DNA from: Chrysopilus asiliformis
Taxonomy: Eukaryota; Arthropoda; Insecta; Diptera; Rhagionidae
DNA length: 64,000 bases
Direction: 5' to 3'
Assembly (NCBI GenBank): GCA_964034945.1
Contig: OZ035963.1
Location: 62,583,182 to 62,647,181, forward strand
Position 1 is the first letter of the stretch; every line of letters begins with the position of its first letter. Below are positions 1 through 11,624 of this stretch, in pieces. A model generated the notes under the pieces. It was given only the letters and a program-made list of their open reading frames with translations. It was not told the origin of the DNA and did no database searches. The position numbers and the translations under genes were made by a program.

Positions 1-1233
1 ATTCGCTGAACTGTCATAAACACGTGTAGTTTCCGAGTTGCCGTTTCTGTTTTGTTCGAAAGAATTTGTAGTAGATTAAATTTTTTGTTTCTACCTCCAA
101 ATTAAGTGGTGGATTTTTTGACATTTTGAGGTGATAAATTTCACTAAATAATAAGAAAACTCACTTATTCGGTTTTCACGCGGAAAATTTTTTCTCACTT
201 GGGAATCACAATACCACTGCTGGAGTAAAACCTGGGAAATATGGTTTCCATGTGTTGTATTTGATTGGTACTGCAAGAACAAGTAATGTCGGTAAGTAAA
301 TTATTTTGTCATTCTTTCTAAAATGATTCACCATACAAAGACTTGCAGAAGTTTTGGTCTCCGTGAATATTTTTTAAGTAAAAATACTTAAAATTCATCT
401 TGCAGAGGGTTTTTACAGTTAAAAACATTTTTTTTACGAATTTTAGGTGTCTATATTGATTTGCGGACAATTTATCGTGAACAATTTATCGTAAAACAAT
501 TTATCGTGAACAATTTATCGTAAAACAATTTATCGTAAGAACAATTTGTCGTAAGACAATTTATCGTAAGACAATTTATCGTAAGACAATTTATCGTAAG
601 ACAAATTATTGTAAACATAAATTGTTTTACGATAAATTGTTCACGATAAATTGTTTACGATAAATTGACTAGCACCCGTCTATATTATCGAATTGATTCA
701 CTGAGAGCAAAACTTCTGCGAGTTTTTTCTGTAACCAAAGTTTCTGTAATACTTATTGCAATGTAAATTTGAACCAGAATTTATTAAAAAAAGTCAAATT
801 TATGATCGGTCCAAACAAAGAAAGTAAGCTTAGATTTTCAACCTGATTCACATCATAAAAACCATTAAATTGTGTAAAATTTAACCCTTAATAAACAGAA
901 CATTAATTTAACCATTTGATTCAACGGGAAATACTTTCTTAGTTCAGAAACACTGGACTTAGAGAGAATAAAATTTAGTAGGTAAATACTTTTACTGGGA
1001 ATTTAGAATGTTTCACAATAAAATTTATGTTGAAGTCCTTACCAAAATGTGGTCAATCAGTGGAGGTTCTCAAACGGAATCCCGAGACCACGTAGTTAAA
1101 AAGTGATACCGGGAAGTATCGGGACTTACCGTGGACAAATTTTATAATAATTCACATTTTTAATGCCTCTAAATCAATAAAACACAAGTTCAATTTTTTG
1201 TCAAATAGTGTATTGAAAGGTTAGTAGTTATCA
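1..1233. other. Left flank, no gene seen
   Basis: AT-rich sequence with only short, non-homologous open frames. The one clear structure is the ACAATTTATCGT array at 471-667, listed separately. The right end is the 3' flank of the glutamine synthetase gene that follows on the minus strand. Confidence 0.6.
471..667. repeat. Short tandem array with an inverted end (ACAATTTATCGTAAG units)
   Basis: About ten tandem copies of a 15-19 bp unit, ACAATTTATCGT followed by AAA, GAA or AAG, run from about 471 to 600. From about 610 to 667 the same unit appears inverted (ACGATAAATTGTT, two to three copies). The whole block could fold into a long hairpin with its turn near 601-612. The unit order varies (GTGAAC, GTAAAAC, GTAAG), which suggests local slippage followed by an inversion or foldback origin. 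No coding potential. Confidence 0.85.
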
Positions 1234-1239
1234 TTTATT
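1234..1239 (-). promoter_or_regulatory. Polyadenylation signal AATAAA of glutamine synthetase
   Basis: Reads AATAAA on the minus strand, about 67 nt past the stop codon of the glutamine synthetase frame, a normal spacing for an insect 3' UTR. The same hexamer is retained in the inverted pseudogene copy near 17.53 kb. Confidence 0.6.
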
Positions 1240-1305
1240 AAATTAGTGAAATTAAATTATTGTATTCAACGTAGAACAAAATAAAATTTTCAGAGAAAAG
1301 TATTT

Positions 1306-4300
1306 TTACTCGTCGAGGGAAATTGTCCTTAATATCGCCTCCACAACGCTGTAAGGATCGCAATTGGAACTTGGTCGTCTATCCTCGAAGTATCCTTTTC
1401 CCTCATCTGAAACACCTCTAGGAATTCGAATAGATGCCCCCCTATTTGCTACACCAGCGCTAAAGTCATGAATTGAGCTCGTCTCGTGTTTTCCAGTCAA
1501 ACGTCTTTCGTTATCCTTGCCTTGCTTTGGATCGTAAGCCTTGATGTGGCGATCATGGCATTTGGAAAGCTTCTGAATTGCTTTCTCAATTTCACTGTGG
1601 ATTATAGAAAACATTTTTTTTTATTTTTTTAAAATTTGGTTTTTATACAGTAAGTTCTGCCATTAACGGTCACTCCATAAACGAAACTTTTCTTAAACGG
1701 TCAGTATTACAAATGTTCTAACGGACACGTCGAGTAACTGGACAAAGGTCTTGGGACCGTTAGAGATGACGGTTCATCGGAACATTTGTAATAGAGGAAT
1801 CCGTTTCTGGAAGGTTTCACTGTAATTTTAAATGCCTTTCTTACATTATTCCACCTTCTTCTCGCATTGTTTTTGTAGAAATGTTTGTGTGAGCTCCGGC
1901 TCCATTCCAATCACCGGTCATGGGCTTAGGGTCTAAAGTTGCAACAATCTATGAGAAAAGAAAGTATAGTTCAGGTTCATGAGAAATCGTGGCTTAAGTC
2001 CTACAACAAAAAGTCTGTAACCCGTAATTTCAGCAGCGGTAATAGATAAGAAAATAAATGTTTTTATTTAGATTCTGCTGAAAAGTTAAAAAAAAATAAA
2101 ATAAATTGAGCTTACGCCAAATTCCTCTGCTATTCTGTGAAGCAAAAATCTTGACATCCATAAATCATCGCCAATTGAAATTCCTAGGCATGGTCCAACT
2201 TGATATTCCCACTGCGGACCAATTAAATTATTTAAATATCTTAACAAATTGTTTAGAAGAAAAAAAAATTACTTGAGCTGGCATGACTTCAGCATTTGTT
2301 CCCGAGATTTTAATTCCCGAATACAGACAGGCCCGATAATGAGCATCCACGACGTCTCTGGCGTATACCTGATTTTTTGAGAACAGAAATTAATATATAA
2401 TTTCTATGGTTTTTTAAAAAATAGTCAGTTTACTATCAAAAAATTAAGGTTTTGTGATGATTCACTCACTTTATTAGCTCCAACGCCACAGTAGTACGGA
2501 CCCTGCGGACCAGGAAACCCATTTTTCGGCCACCCCAGCGGTCTTTCGTCAATGTCCAGTAAAGTATATTCTTGTTCGATACCAAACCATGGCTCCTCAC
2601 TAAGGCATTGATTTACTACTTCCAAACAAGATCTCCTACGGTTAGTATCGGTTGGGGTTCCGTCGAATTTGTAGGTTTCGCACATGACCAGAATGTTGTT
2701 TCCGCGACGGAAGGGATCTTTGTAAATCGCCACTGGATGAAGATAAGTATCGGAATTCGCTCCTTCCGCTTGATATGTTGAACTGCCATCGTAATTCCAA
2801 ATTGGTAAATCTAGTATGAAATTTTTTTTGTTTATTTTGTATCTGGACCATTGATTTATAAGTTATGAAAATTTTTAAAAATCACAGTTTTGATCAACAC
2901 AAAACTTGCTTCTGCAATATTTATTGTAGTTCGGAAAAAAATGCTCAACACAAGAGTTCATGAAATGTGCCCAGTTTATTTGGGGTCTGGCTTATAGGCC
3001 TATTGTTGCTTATTGGGCTAGGGGTATTAGACAGGTTTTAATGAACCCTGTGATTTTTGAAATTCAAAAGAAAAACCCGCAACAATAAAGGGTTTTTCTT
3101 TTGATTTTTTTGTTTCGTGTTTTATTTATGTTTTTTCTCAGGGGCTCTTTCCTCGAATACGATAACAGTGGTTCGAATCTAAAAATCTAACGTTATTGCT
3201 GATATTAAATACTGATATCAATAAATTTACGATTCGAACCACTCGTAATGTATTCGGCGATAGGGCTCCAGGATTTTTCCCGCCTCTTTTTGTAATTTTT
3301 GAGTAGGATTTTCTTTGCCACAACTTAAATGCTATTTTTACGTCAGAAAATTTTGATTGTATCTTCAAGATCGTACGTTTTGTTAAACATTTTTATTTCG
3401 GTGTTAATTAATAGATTAATCCTAAAAATCTACATCACTGAAGTACTGAAAGCATTCAGGCGAAACGCCAATATTTTTTTTGTCCAAAAACGGTTGTCGT
3501 GATGAAAATGTTTAAATTTTCATTAGGTTACCATTCGAAACACAAAAGCGAGTCGCCCAATAGATTCTGCCTCGTAATTACAATTATATAATTTTCGTAT
3601 AGACAATTTTTTGTTGATAGCTTTTGAGACTTTTAGTAATGGAATCCCATAATTATTTTAATTTTACTGCTAATAATGACATTTAAATTACTCGAAATTC
3701 ATTCACTGACTCACATCAGTGACCATGAATATTTTGAATTTTTTCCTTGTTTCGTTCTAAAAGAATAATTCTCACAATGTAAAATTTAAAAATAATCTAA
3801 AAATTTCTACGTTTTTACTTTTTTATACACAGTATAATCAAGTATTGTGATCATGAAGAATTTCGACGTGTTAATTTTGCCTAAAAATCATTTCCCAATC
3901 ACTCCTTAGTGAATTGCAGCATTATTACACCAAAGTCTTGATGTTTTTTTTACAATACGTTTTAGGTTCTAATGCTGTTTTATACTCTACATGATCTAGG
4001 AGTATACTAGGAGTATATTCGATTTAGTATACCGTTTGTAACGCATCGAACCAATCATCGGACACAGAAATAAGGGTAATATTTTTTACGCAGGTCCGTC
4101 CATCTATTCGTCCGGCTGTCTGTATGTCCGTCTGTCTGTGAACATTATAACATTTGAAAGCATTGAGCTAGAGACTTAAAATTTTGCGTTTCTTGTAAAT
4201 AGCAAGGCGAAGTTCTTGAACGGGGAAAATCGCACCATTCCTTCCATCCCCATAAAAACGAGACAGTTTTTTGCAATTTTGTCGAAAACGGTGAGTTGTA

Positions 4301-7300
4301 TTGACAAATTTATAAAGGTAAAATGTAATATCATTTTACATAATTCCTCTATACATCAAAATTCACTTTGATCACTCCTTCTCATCTCCCCCATACAAAT
4401 TGAATACCTTTTATCTAATTTCTCGAAAACGGTACATATTATTGAAAACTTTATAGACTAAAAGTGTTTATAATATGATTTTACATAACCGTTCCGTGCA
4501 TGAAAATCCAATTGAACCAATAAAATGTTTGTTTACCCTTTTATTTGACGAGTATTTGACGTTTGGTCCCTAACAATTGTTGCTTTTCGTATGTTTAGAC
4601 CAAAGATTATGTAAATAAAGATATGAATCCTAGAACAAATTTTGGGGTCTCAAAAAATGCGATAACGGAAGTGAAATCTTTAGTATGCCTTGCAAAACGA
4701 TTATTTTTCTTTATATGTTGACTCACAACTGTCAAAAAATCAATAAAAATATTAAAATTGCATGCGTTACTTTACTGAGATTCATAACTCTACAGTATTT
4801 TCCATACAAGTTCTACGAAAACTTCTGTTATTTCTCATCTTTAGTTATCTAATCTTTGGTTTAGACGCTTTAGGTTCTAATGCGGTTTTTTTCAATTAAG
4901 ATTGGGATAGTTTTTGTATTTATTTTGATTTCAATTTAGAGATTAATAGATATTTACAATTCTACCTAGCAATTATTGTATTTTCAACTAAAAAAGTACT
5001 AATCGTTTGTGGTTGACGGTATAAATCCCAAATTTTAATGCAAATTGCACACCTGTTTTGCGAGGAAATCACAATTTTGACATGAAAATTAATTATTGTT
5101 GTGGATGACTTTCAAAACAAAGCGCAATTATGATGATAGCTTTTTGCTACAAAAGCTAAATGTCTGTCAACAAACACTTTGCAAATTCTCTGTATTGTGT
5201 TGATTTTTTCGCTACTCAAATGTGTCGTTTTTTATGTAAGATTGTTCAATTTAATTTTATTTCGGTAAAATATTTTACCTGACCATACCTTGTAGCTATA
5301 ATGATTGACCAGTGACGTTTCTTCTAAGGTGCGAGGGTGTTCACTGCACACCCTACTGAAATCCAATATGTATCGGAAATCTATTGTTAATTAATTTCTT
5401 TTTTTTGTGCCAATTCTTTCGACAATTTACCAATGGCAATGGTTGCTAAAGCACCCGCACCCTACATTACCAACCTGTTTCTTTATCTTTCGATCTTTCG
5501 ACCAACCAAGTGTTCTCCACTTTACAGCGAACCAAAGTAAAATTTGCTTGTGGCCTTCTTTCCTAGTCGCCCCTTAGCGAAACACACTCGAAACGCAATA
5601 CCGACTCTTTCGGTCGTTCGACCGACTCGAGTGTTCTCCAATTTACAGCGCACCAAAGCAAAGTAAAAACACATAGACTAAGTAAAAATCTATAATAAAA
5701 AACGTTTCACCACACACAAAGTTCACAAGAAGCAACCGCACACAACGATGAATTTGGGTGCTCCAGAAAAAGCCGCACGGCGAACCGATGCGATGTTGCT
5801 TGCTGCTGGCAGCGATGCTGTGAAACCCGACAATAGAAAACCGACCATCGTATGGCCGTTCGGCTGACGTGCTGATGCGTGTGGGTGTGTGTGCCAAGCA
5901 AAACAGCAATATTGCTTGCTCGTCAGCTCAGTCGGTTTCTGATTTTACAGGTGTTCAGTTGGCTTTTGTGTATGAGAAATAATGAATTTAATATTATGGC
6001 TTGTGAATGCGGATGCGCAATCGAAAAATTATTTGAGAAACCATTTTCTCAATTAAATATCGAGGAAAAATTGGAAATTATCAATTCAGGTAAGCCGACA
6101 CCGGCACTTCCCGACTTAACTTGCAAAGTAGTATCGAAAGGCAAATCTTTTAGTAGACATTTTCAGCCTTCTTCTTATGAATCAAAATTCTGACTATGCG
6201 GTTGCTCTGCTATTAATAAATTATTTTGTTGGCCATGTTTACTTTTTTCAAGTAATCAAGAAAAGGGTGTTTGGACTACAGGCTACAATGATTTAAATCA
6301 TTTAACTGCCGCAATAACAAAACATACCGTCTCCCAAGTGCACATTAATAATAGCGTTACATTAAAAACTTTTGGAAATACACGCATTGATTTATTACTC
6401 GACAAAGAAAAAAATAAAAAAAAAATACAAAAACAAAAAAAATTAAAAAAAAATTAAAGAAAAAATTGGATCTTCGTCTATCACGTCCCCGACGTGATCC
6501 TGGATAAAACTACGAGTAGACGTCTATCATTTAACAGAAACTTAATATTGAACACCCTACTGAAAGCAGCACGCCACGTCACTGTGATTGACCGTTTATT
6601 GTTGTTTCCCGTATTAACCACTTAGAAACCAGAAAAAAACTCATTTTTTTCCATGGAAATGGTTCTTTGCTTTGTACTAAAGTTAAAATGCGCATTATTA
6701 TAATTGCCATTACGTAATGTAATGTGGATAAATTATAGGAAAGAAATACGATTAAAATTTTACAACTATGCAATCCAATGCACCGAATTTTAAATGTGCA
6801 TCGGAAATGTTTCAGTCGTAATAAACGATGCTTTGACAAATTGATAACAACACGATATCCATTTTTTTTATTTTATTTTCACTGGAAGTAGTACTAGAAG
6901 ATAATTACTAGTAGATATCGAATAATTGAATTTATTGCTACGTTTATTGCATAATTAAGAATTCCGCTCGAGCCGTAATTGAGTTTAAAGCTTCGAAATC
7001 GATAATTCTCAAGTGCTGGTATGACTTAAGTTTTCCAAGAAAATTCACTAGTTTCGTTGAGACAGTGGAGGAAAACGTTGAACAATCTTTGATTTTGGTT
7101 TGCTTGTTGGATTTTATTTTATCCATGCATCCATTCGATGCATTTTCAACGCAAGTAGGTATCTGAGAGATGCCTGACCGAGCAATGCAAGATCGTCTCG
7201 TCAGCGTTCGATGATTGAATAATGTGTGAATATTGTTAGTTGTATATTAAACTATTAAACTCATACTCGGATTACAACATGCTAAACTCACGTGACTAAA

Positions 7301-7948
7301 CTAGTAATTGCAATGCTTTTAAGAATGCCATAACGAGTAATTTATCACTTGATTATCGTGTTCTATGGCGACCTTGCCATTGGAATTAATTTTCACCCTT
7401 AAACTTGATTTCCAGTTTAGATTATTTAACCGGAAAGAAATGATAGAGAAGGTTTTTTTTCAGTTGCATGGACAGTTGTGGGAGTTAAGATTTATTTTAA
7501 AATTTGGCCATGACAAGAATTTGTTCAGAGCGAGTTTTTATTCTACATTCTGAACATATTTTACTGGTGAACATTTAAAATATTTTTGTCATCAGTCAAG
7601 CATTTGCACCTCGCGCTTTATGTCAACCGTGGCGTTGGTGGTTGACATATTTATGTCTTCAATTGCTAACGTCATTGTTGAGATAAGGCTTTTACACTCT
7701 AGGGCTTTTACACTCTATTTTCGTCGTTTTTGAGATATTTTTCTATTTTAATAAAACAAAAACTCACCTTTAGGACCTTCTGGTATAAAATCAAGCGTAC
7801 GATCCTTGCAGCGAAGATCTTCTCCTGTACCATCGATCCAGACGTATGTCGCTTGAACTACATCATGCGGAAGGGGTAGGTCCATATATCGGGATAAAAT
7901 CGATTTGCTAATGTGAGCATTTGGAGATTCTTCAAGCGTTTTGGACAT
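1306..7948 (-). CDS. Gs2: Glutamine synthetase (cytosolic, eukaryotic type GS-II), six coding exons
   Basis: Makes glutamine from glutamate, ammonia and ATP. Minus-strand exons: 7948-7768, 2810-2470, 2368-2273, 2211-2116, 1948-1845, 1594-1306; all introns are GT-AG and phases agree, giving 1107 nt (368 residues plus stop), the usual length for animal GS. Visible signatures: YDGSS near residues 67-71; the glutamate-rich active-site segment GIEQEY near 137-142 (E139, E141); the ATP-site motif [13 protein letters not shown] at 246-258; and a C-terminal [10 protein letters not shown] segment. The N-terminus starts [11 protein letters not shown] with no mitochondrial presequence, so a cytosolic Gs2-type enzyme is favoured over Gs1. 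The ATG directly follows a splice acceptor (TTTCAG), so a non-coding upstream exon is likely; an upstream alternative start cannot be excluded. Intron 1 is about 5 kb and carries several transposons. An inverted, broken copy of exons 5-6 lies at 16.8-17.5 kb. Confidence 0.95.
1646..1824. mobile_element. Pogo/Tigger-like MITE in intron 5 of glutamine synthetase
   Basis: A 179 bp block bounded by TA dinucleotides with imperfect terminal inverted repeats beginning CAGTAAGTTC / CAGTGAAACC. It contains an inner inverted pair ATTACAAATGTTC / GAACATTTGTAAT. TA target and CAGT ends are typical of pogo/Tigger-type Tc1-mariner MITEs. It has no coding capacity. The same insertion is present in the inverted pseudogene copy (16958-17120), so it predates that duplication. 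Confidence 0.7.
3065..3103. repeat. Perfect 14-bp hairpin
   Basis: CAAAAGAAAAACCC and its exact inverse are separated by an 11-nt spacer (GCAACAATAAA). It lies in the long first intron of glutamine synthetase; function unknown. Confidence 0.8.
3139..3272. repeat. Imperfect inverted-repeat element (MITE-like)
   Basis: Arms of about 39 nt start GGGGCTCTTTCCTCGAATAC and end in GTGGTTCGAATC; the right arm is the inverse with several mismatches. About 55 nt of AT-rich sequence separates them. The GGTTCGAATC stretch resembles a tRNA T-loop/B-box, but no tRNA fold surrounds it. Target duplications are not clear. Confidence 0.55.
3985..4600 (+). repeat. Family B dispersed repeat (GTCC/GTCT microsatellite type)
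   Basis: Starts near an AGTATACTAGGAGTATA stretch, then carries ACCGTTTGTAACGC, a GTCCGTCTGTCTGTGAAC microsatellite core, and GAGCTAGAGACTTAAAATTT. It ends near TTTGACGTTTGGTCCCTAAC. The same ordered blocks recur near 11.6-12.7 kb, 56.9-58.3 kb and in fragments elsewhere. The layout, a non-coding element with a central GTCT microsatellite, resembles DINE-1/Helentron-type non-autonomous elements of flies; this assignment is an inference. Confidence 0.6.
5310..6584 (+). mobile_element. hAT-family transposon, deleted copy, with 8-bp target duplication
   Basis: The 1275 bp element is flanked on both sides by the identical 8-bp duplication TGATTGAC (5302-5309 and 6585-6592). Terminal inverted repeats begin CAGTGACGT / ACGTCACTG, with a subterminal inverted AGGGTGTTCA. 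Two diverged subterminal direct repeats (about 5484-5545 and 5600-5667, sharing GTGTTCTCCA and TTTACAGCG) may be transposase binding sites. The 8-bp duplication and CAGTG ends are hAT hallmarks. Inside is a broken transposase N-terminus (5996-6457) and then an A-rich tract where most of the transposase is missing. Inserted in intron 1 of glutamine synthetase. Confidence 0.9.
5996..6457 (+). pseudogene. hAT transposase N-terminal fragment (ZMYM/TTF-type zinc finger)
   Basis: The reading frame opens [13 protein letters not shown] and runs in frame past one TGA stop (6191-6193), then through [30 protein letters not shown], a [11 protein letters not shown] segment and [15 protein letters not shown], before dissolving into lysine-rich sequence. 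The C/W/H pattern followed by GYNDLNHL is typical of the TTF-type zinc finger at the front of ZMYM1-like hAT transposases in insects. The stop probably replaced the tryptophan expected before the LCGC motif. The catalytic RNase H-like domain is absent, so it cannot be active. Confidence 0.75.
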
Positions 7949-10946
7949 CTGAAATTGATTCAAAACAACTTTTAGCGGTGATTTTTTAATAGTTTCCACA
8001 ATAGGTTGCTGATTTGGACATTAAAAAGTCTGTAAGGGTAGCGGAAGGATAACGTGACTATCGCTTTACAAATTTATCGGGAAAAAATCTCAACTGTGGG
8101 TTTTTGGGGTGGCTGAATCCGATTATGGATTTAAACATAACAAAAGCTATAATTGCCAATCTGGCAATTATTGAAAACCCGTATGGTGATTTAAGTGAAT
8201 GGTGAACAGTTTTATCAAAATTCCACTATGAAGTCAAACTTTCCAATAAGATTTTTTAAAATTTGTTCCAATCGGATTATGTAGAATAATATCCTGAATA
8301 ACTTTTGTTCTTGGACTTTTTTGATAAGATGCACCGTTTTTGAGATATTCGCAAAAATCGTTTTCGTTCGTATGGGGGTACCCCCCCTAATGGTCCATTT
8401 TTGCCCATTAACGAACTTAGCCTCGCATTTTATGAAAAACGAATCTGCGCAAAATTTCAAGTCTCTAGCTCAATCCGTGCGCCTGCAATCCGCGCCACAG
8501 ACAGACGGACAGACAGACGGACAGACGGACGGACATGCAAAATTCATTTTTTTTATCATTCTAAACACACTGGTGTAATTCATTTTTGTGTGTGATGACG
8601 GGATCTTGGCGTTACAAACGGTAAGGCAAAGTTAGTATACCCTTTGGTTTCACCATACGGGTATAAAAATGTACTAAAAAGGGAAAAAAAAGATTTTTGT
8701 GCGCTGTGTATCACAAATAAAAGCGAGATATTAATAAAAAACGCATCCTTGAAAATTCGCAGAAGTCAAATTTTGTGCGAATCGGGGATGATTCAACAGT
8801 GGGGTCTAAACGGTTCTGGAAAAGTATTTTAATTTTGAATTTAAACGACGACCACGCAATTTTATTTTATATTTCTATGGTTGCTGGTTTATGATTAGGT
8901 ACGGATTAAGTTTATTTTTAAAAGAAAAATTCTGCTTGGTAAAAATCTGTTGATACTCTATTGTAGTGGTTCCAAAACTGCTTAAATTTACCATCTCGTA
9001 AATTAACTTTCAAAATTTGGAGTCGCATAAAACTCTCGTAAATTTACGCAACAATTTTGGTTTGTGAACAATTTGGTACAATTACGCAAACGTTTTTATT
9101 AGAAATTCTATGTCGTTCTTCATTAATGAAAACTAATTCGAAATTTTGAACTGTCTCCAAATAATATTTGATTGAGAAAAAGTCCATAAACTTTGAACCC
9201 AAGAATTAAAAAAATTTAAATATTTTTAATTATTAATTTTTTATAGTTGTATTTATATTTGACATTCACAGTATTTCTAAAAATTGTGTTTTTAAATTTT
9301 AGTTTAAACAAATCGTAAAATGGTTTTTTCTATTTCTTGCATCACTTGGAAGTTATTACGTAACTTTTTGTCACGCGTTTATTTCAAAAAATGTAGCACG
9401 TTTAGAATTTTTGAACAGTTCATAATAAAAAAAATTATCACAGCTATTAACCACTAATTCTGCACTAATTTGAGCATATGTGCGTGTCACAAATTAGGAG
9501 TCAGTAAAAATTTTCAGACCAGATTTTATGGCTTAAAAATCCAACGCAATTTTATTTGCGTAAATTCAGTTTTTCGTCTCCTTTAATTCTACACAAAGTA
9601 ATATCAATTATGCTGTGAAATTAGCACAATTAAAGTACAATATGTTTTGCATAAAATTGTATTAATTGGAAAAATTCAATTTATTAACTTTGTAATAAAA
9701 CAATTTCACTCGAAATGATTTTCATTAACACAATTTTTTTAAATTACTTAAATTTCCTCAATATATCACCAAATTCAAGGATAATGAAAAAAATCTAACC
9801 ATTTTGAAGTACAAATATTATTAAAATTAAGTACACTTTCTGTAACACTTGCTGAAAAAGCAATTTTTAAATCGAACTAAGCCCATTTACTGGCCTCACA
9901 TTGTCTTTATACTTTGAAAATTAATTTCACACATTTACGCTAATTAATAGAAAATTAGCAACTTTTTGTTTACCAACATGAAAGCGCTTTTTTCTATGAT
10001 TTATCACTTTCCAAACTGTGATTGAAACATTGTCAAACATTTGCTAATTAACAAATTTTCAACATATGCTTTTTCGGAGACCAAAAAAAAAATCGTGAAG
10101 AAGTTTACTAACATTTAGCAAAGAACAAAAAGTGCAAATAATTTTTTTTTTATTAATTTTACCTTTAAATAAATTTGATTTTAAATAAATTGTGAAAAAT
10201 TGAATAAAATTCTCAATGCCTTTTTGTTTTGTAGGTTGTGTTATTGCGAGCAGCGCGTAATATTAGCAACTAAAACAATTCCGCGAGTGATTTTCCCATT
10301 TATAGACAACGCGGCTAGAAGTGAATCTGTTCGGATTAGAGAGTGGACGTTGCGATGCGTTGATCTTGGCTGGTCAGATTTTCGATGGGGTTTACTTTAA
10401 GGTAGGTTTAGGTTTAATTCTAGTTGAATTTGGTGGACGAACTTAGCCACCCCTGATTCAAAAAGTGGCGCGATTTGTGACAATTCAGAGTAATTGAAGC
10501 TAATTCGAAGCATTTCGGTCACTCCGGGGGCTTGTTTCAGATATAATAAATGAAACTTTTTTTGATTGCTGATTGCTGTAATTTATTCCAAGTACAATCA
10601 AATATCTACCTGATCATATTGTTTATTTATTTCTATATGTGTTCAGATCGGGGACATAAAACCATGCAAATGGGAAGGTAATTAAATTACCTTGTTTCGA
10701 TTTAAAAAAAAAAAAAGATTCTTGATTACTTTGGGAAGAAACTTTTCATATGTAAAAATATACATTTAAGATCAAGTGTAGGATAGTTTTTTAAATAAGA
10801 AAAAAATTAATGGACAAATCAAAAAAAAATTCTAAGTTGTATTTTATTAGCATCTAATAAAATAATTTACAACTGAATTTTTTCTGAGATTCAAACTAAT
10901 AGTTTTTTGAGTGTGATTCGGTTTTGGTTTAAGGGTGAATTGGATA
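7949..10946. other. Non-coding stretch upstream of glutamine synthetase
   Basis: AT-rich with no convincing gene on either strand. It must contain, or lead to, the promoter and 5' UTR exon(s) of glutamine synthetase, because the coding start abuts a splice acceptor, but I cannot place them. The only structured item is the repeat at 8176-8668. Confidence 0.5.
8176..8668. repeat. Family B-like repeat with inverted ends
   Basis: Inverted arms ACCCGTATGGTGA (about 8178) and TCACCATACGGGT (about 8649) enclose blocks shared with family B: TTTTTGAGATATTCGC, CAAGTCTCTAGCTCAATCC, and a GACAGACGGACAGACAGACG microsatellite. The microsatellite is in the opposite orientation to the copy at 3985. GTTACAAACGG near 8613 is the inverse of the family B CCGTTTGTAAC block. 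Non-coding. Confidence 0.6.
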
Positions 10947-11050
10947 TACAGTAGAATCCCGATAATTCGTATTTCAAGGGACCAGCAAATTCATACGAAT
11001 TAGCGGGATATACGAATTATCGGGGTACGAATTATCGGGATTCTTCTGTA
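10947..11050. mobile_element. Pogo/Tigger-like MITE, 104 bp
   Basis: TA-flanked element whose terminal inverted repeats are TACAGTAGAATCCCGATAAT on the left and, on the right, the near-perfect inverse ending TCTTCTGTA. The internal AATTCGTA/TACGAATT segments are also inverted, so most of the element is palindromic. TA target plus CAGTAGAATCCC ends fit a pogo/Tigger-derived MITE. Confidence 0.85.
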
Positions 11051-11254
11051 TTTGGTTTTTGGTTCTGGGTTTGGTTCCTAAATTTTCCAAATTTAGTTCT
11101 GGTTTAGAATTTCAAAAATTTGGGTCCGGTTTTCGTTTCTAAAATTTCAAAAACTTGGTTTTGGTTTGGTTTTGATTCACAGAAATTTCAATGGTCCGGG
11201 CAAAATTTGTAGTCATGCCACTGCAAGTCTCCTTCCACTACAGGTTATTTCCAC

Positions 11255-11363
11255 TACAGGAAACCCTCGATTTGCAATGCATTTGGGCGGGAAAATTTCG
11301 TGATTTTGCGCTGTATATCGAAATCTCGCATGTCGAGGTGCTGTAAATTGAGGGTTTCCTGTA
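11255..11363. mobile_element. Second pogo/Tigger-like MITE, 109 bp
   Basis: TA-flanked, with terminal inverted repeats TACAGGAAACCCTCGATTT and AAATTGAGGGTTTCCTGTA (one mismatch). Its termini differ from those of the MITE 200 bp upstream, so it belongs to a separate subfamily. A partial extra copy of the end (CCACTACAGG) lies just left, at about 11236-11243. No coding capacity. Confidence 0.85.
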
Positions 11364-11624
11364 TATTGCAACAATTAAAATAAAAATCTTAAGGTTTTTG
11401 TTAAAGAAAATTCGTTTTCACGAAATAATTGAATAAATAACAACAATTTTAGACAATTTTAGACAATTTTACGTAATTCTATTTTCAAGAATTATTCTGA
11501 TAGTAAAATTCATAATTTCTTAATACTATTGTGTGCCGCAAATTTTATAAATTGGATTTTGCCACACCAAATTGTTTTTAATTTACTGAGAAAATGTCTT
11601 TTCGAAAACGACGATATATTTTTT

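Larger units (their letters stand above)
2811..7767 (-). other. Intron 1 of glutamine synthetase, about 5 kb
   Basis: Bounded by donor AAG|GTGAGT (exon end 7768) and acceptor ACTAG (exon start 2810). It contains, in window order, a perfect hairpin at 3065-3103, an inverted-repeat element at 3139-3272, a family B repeat at about 3985-4600, and a hAT element at 5310-6584. The remaining 6585-7767 and 4600-5300 stretches are AT-rich with nothing recognisable. Confidence 0.85.

Noticed and set aside
3171..3240. GGTTCGAATC as part of a tRNA gene
   Set aside because: The motif occurs as an inverted pair within a MITE-like structure, and no cloverleaf or A box sits at the right distance.
5643..5909. 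Minus-strand 88- and 64-codon frames
   Set aside because: They lie in the non-coding left part of the 5310-6584 hAT element and overlap each other in different frames.
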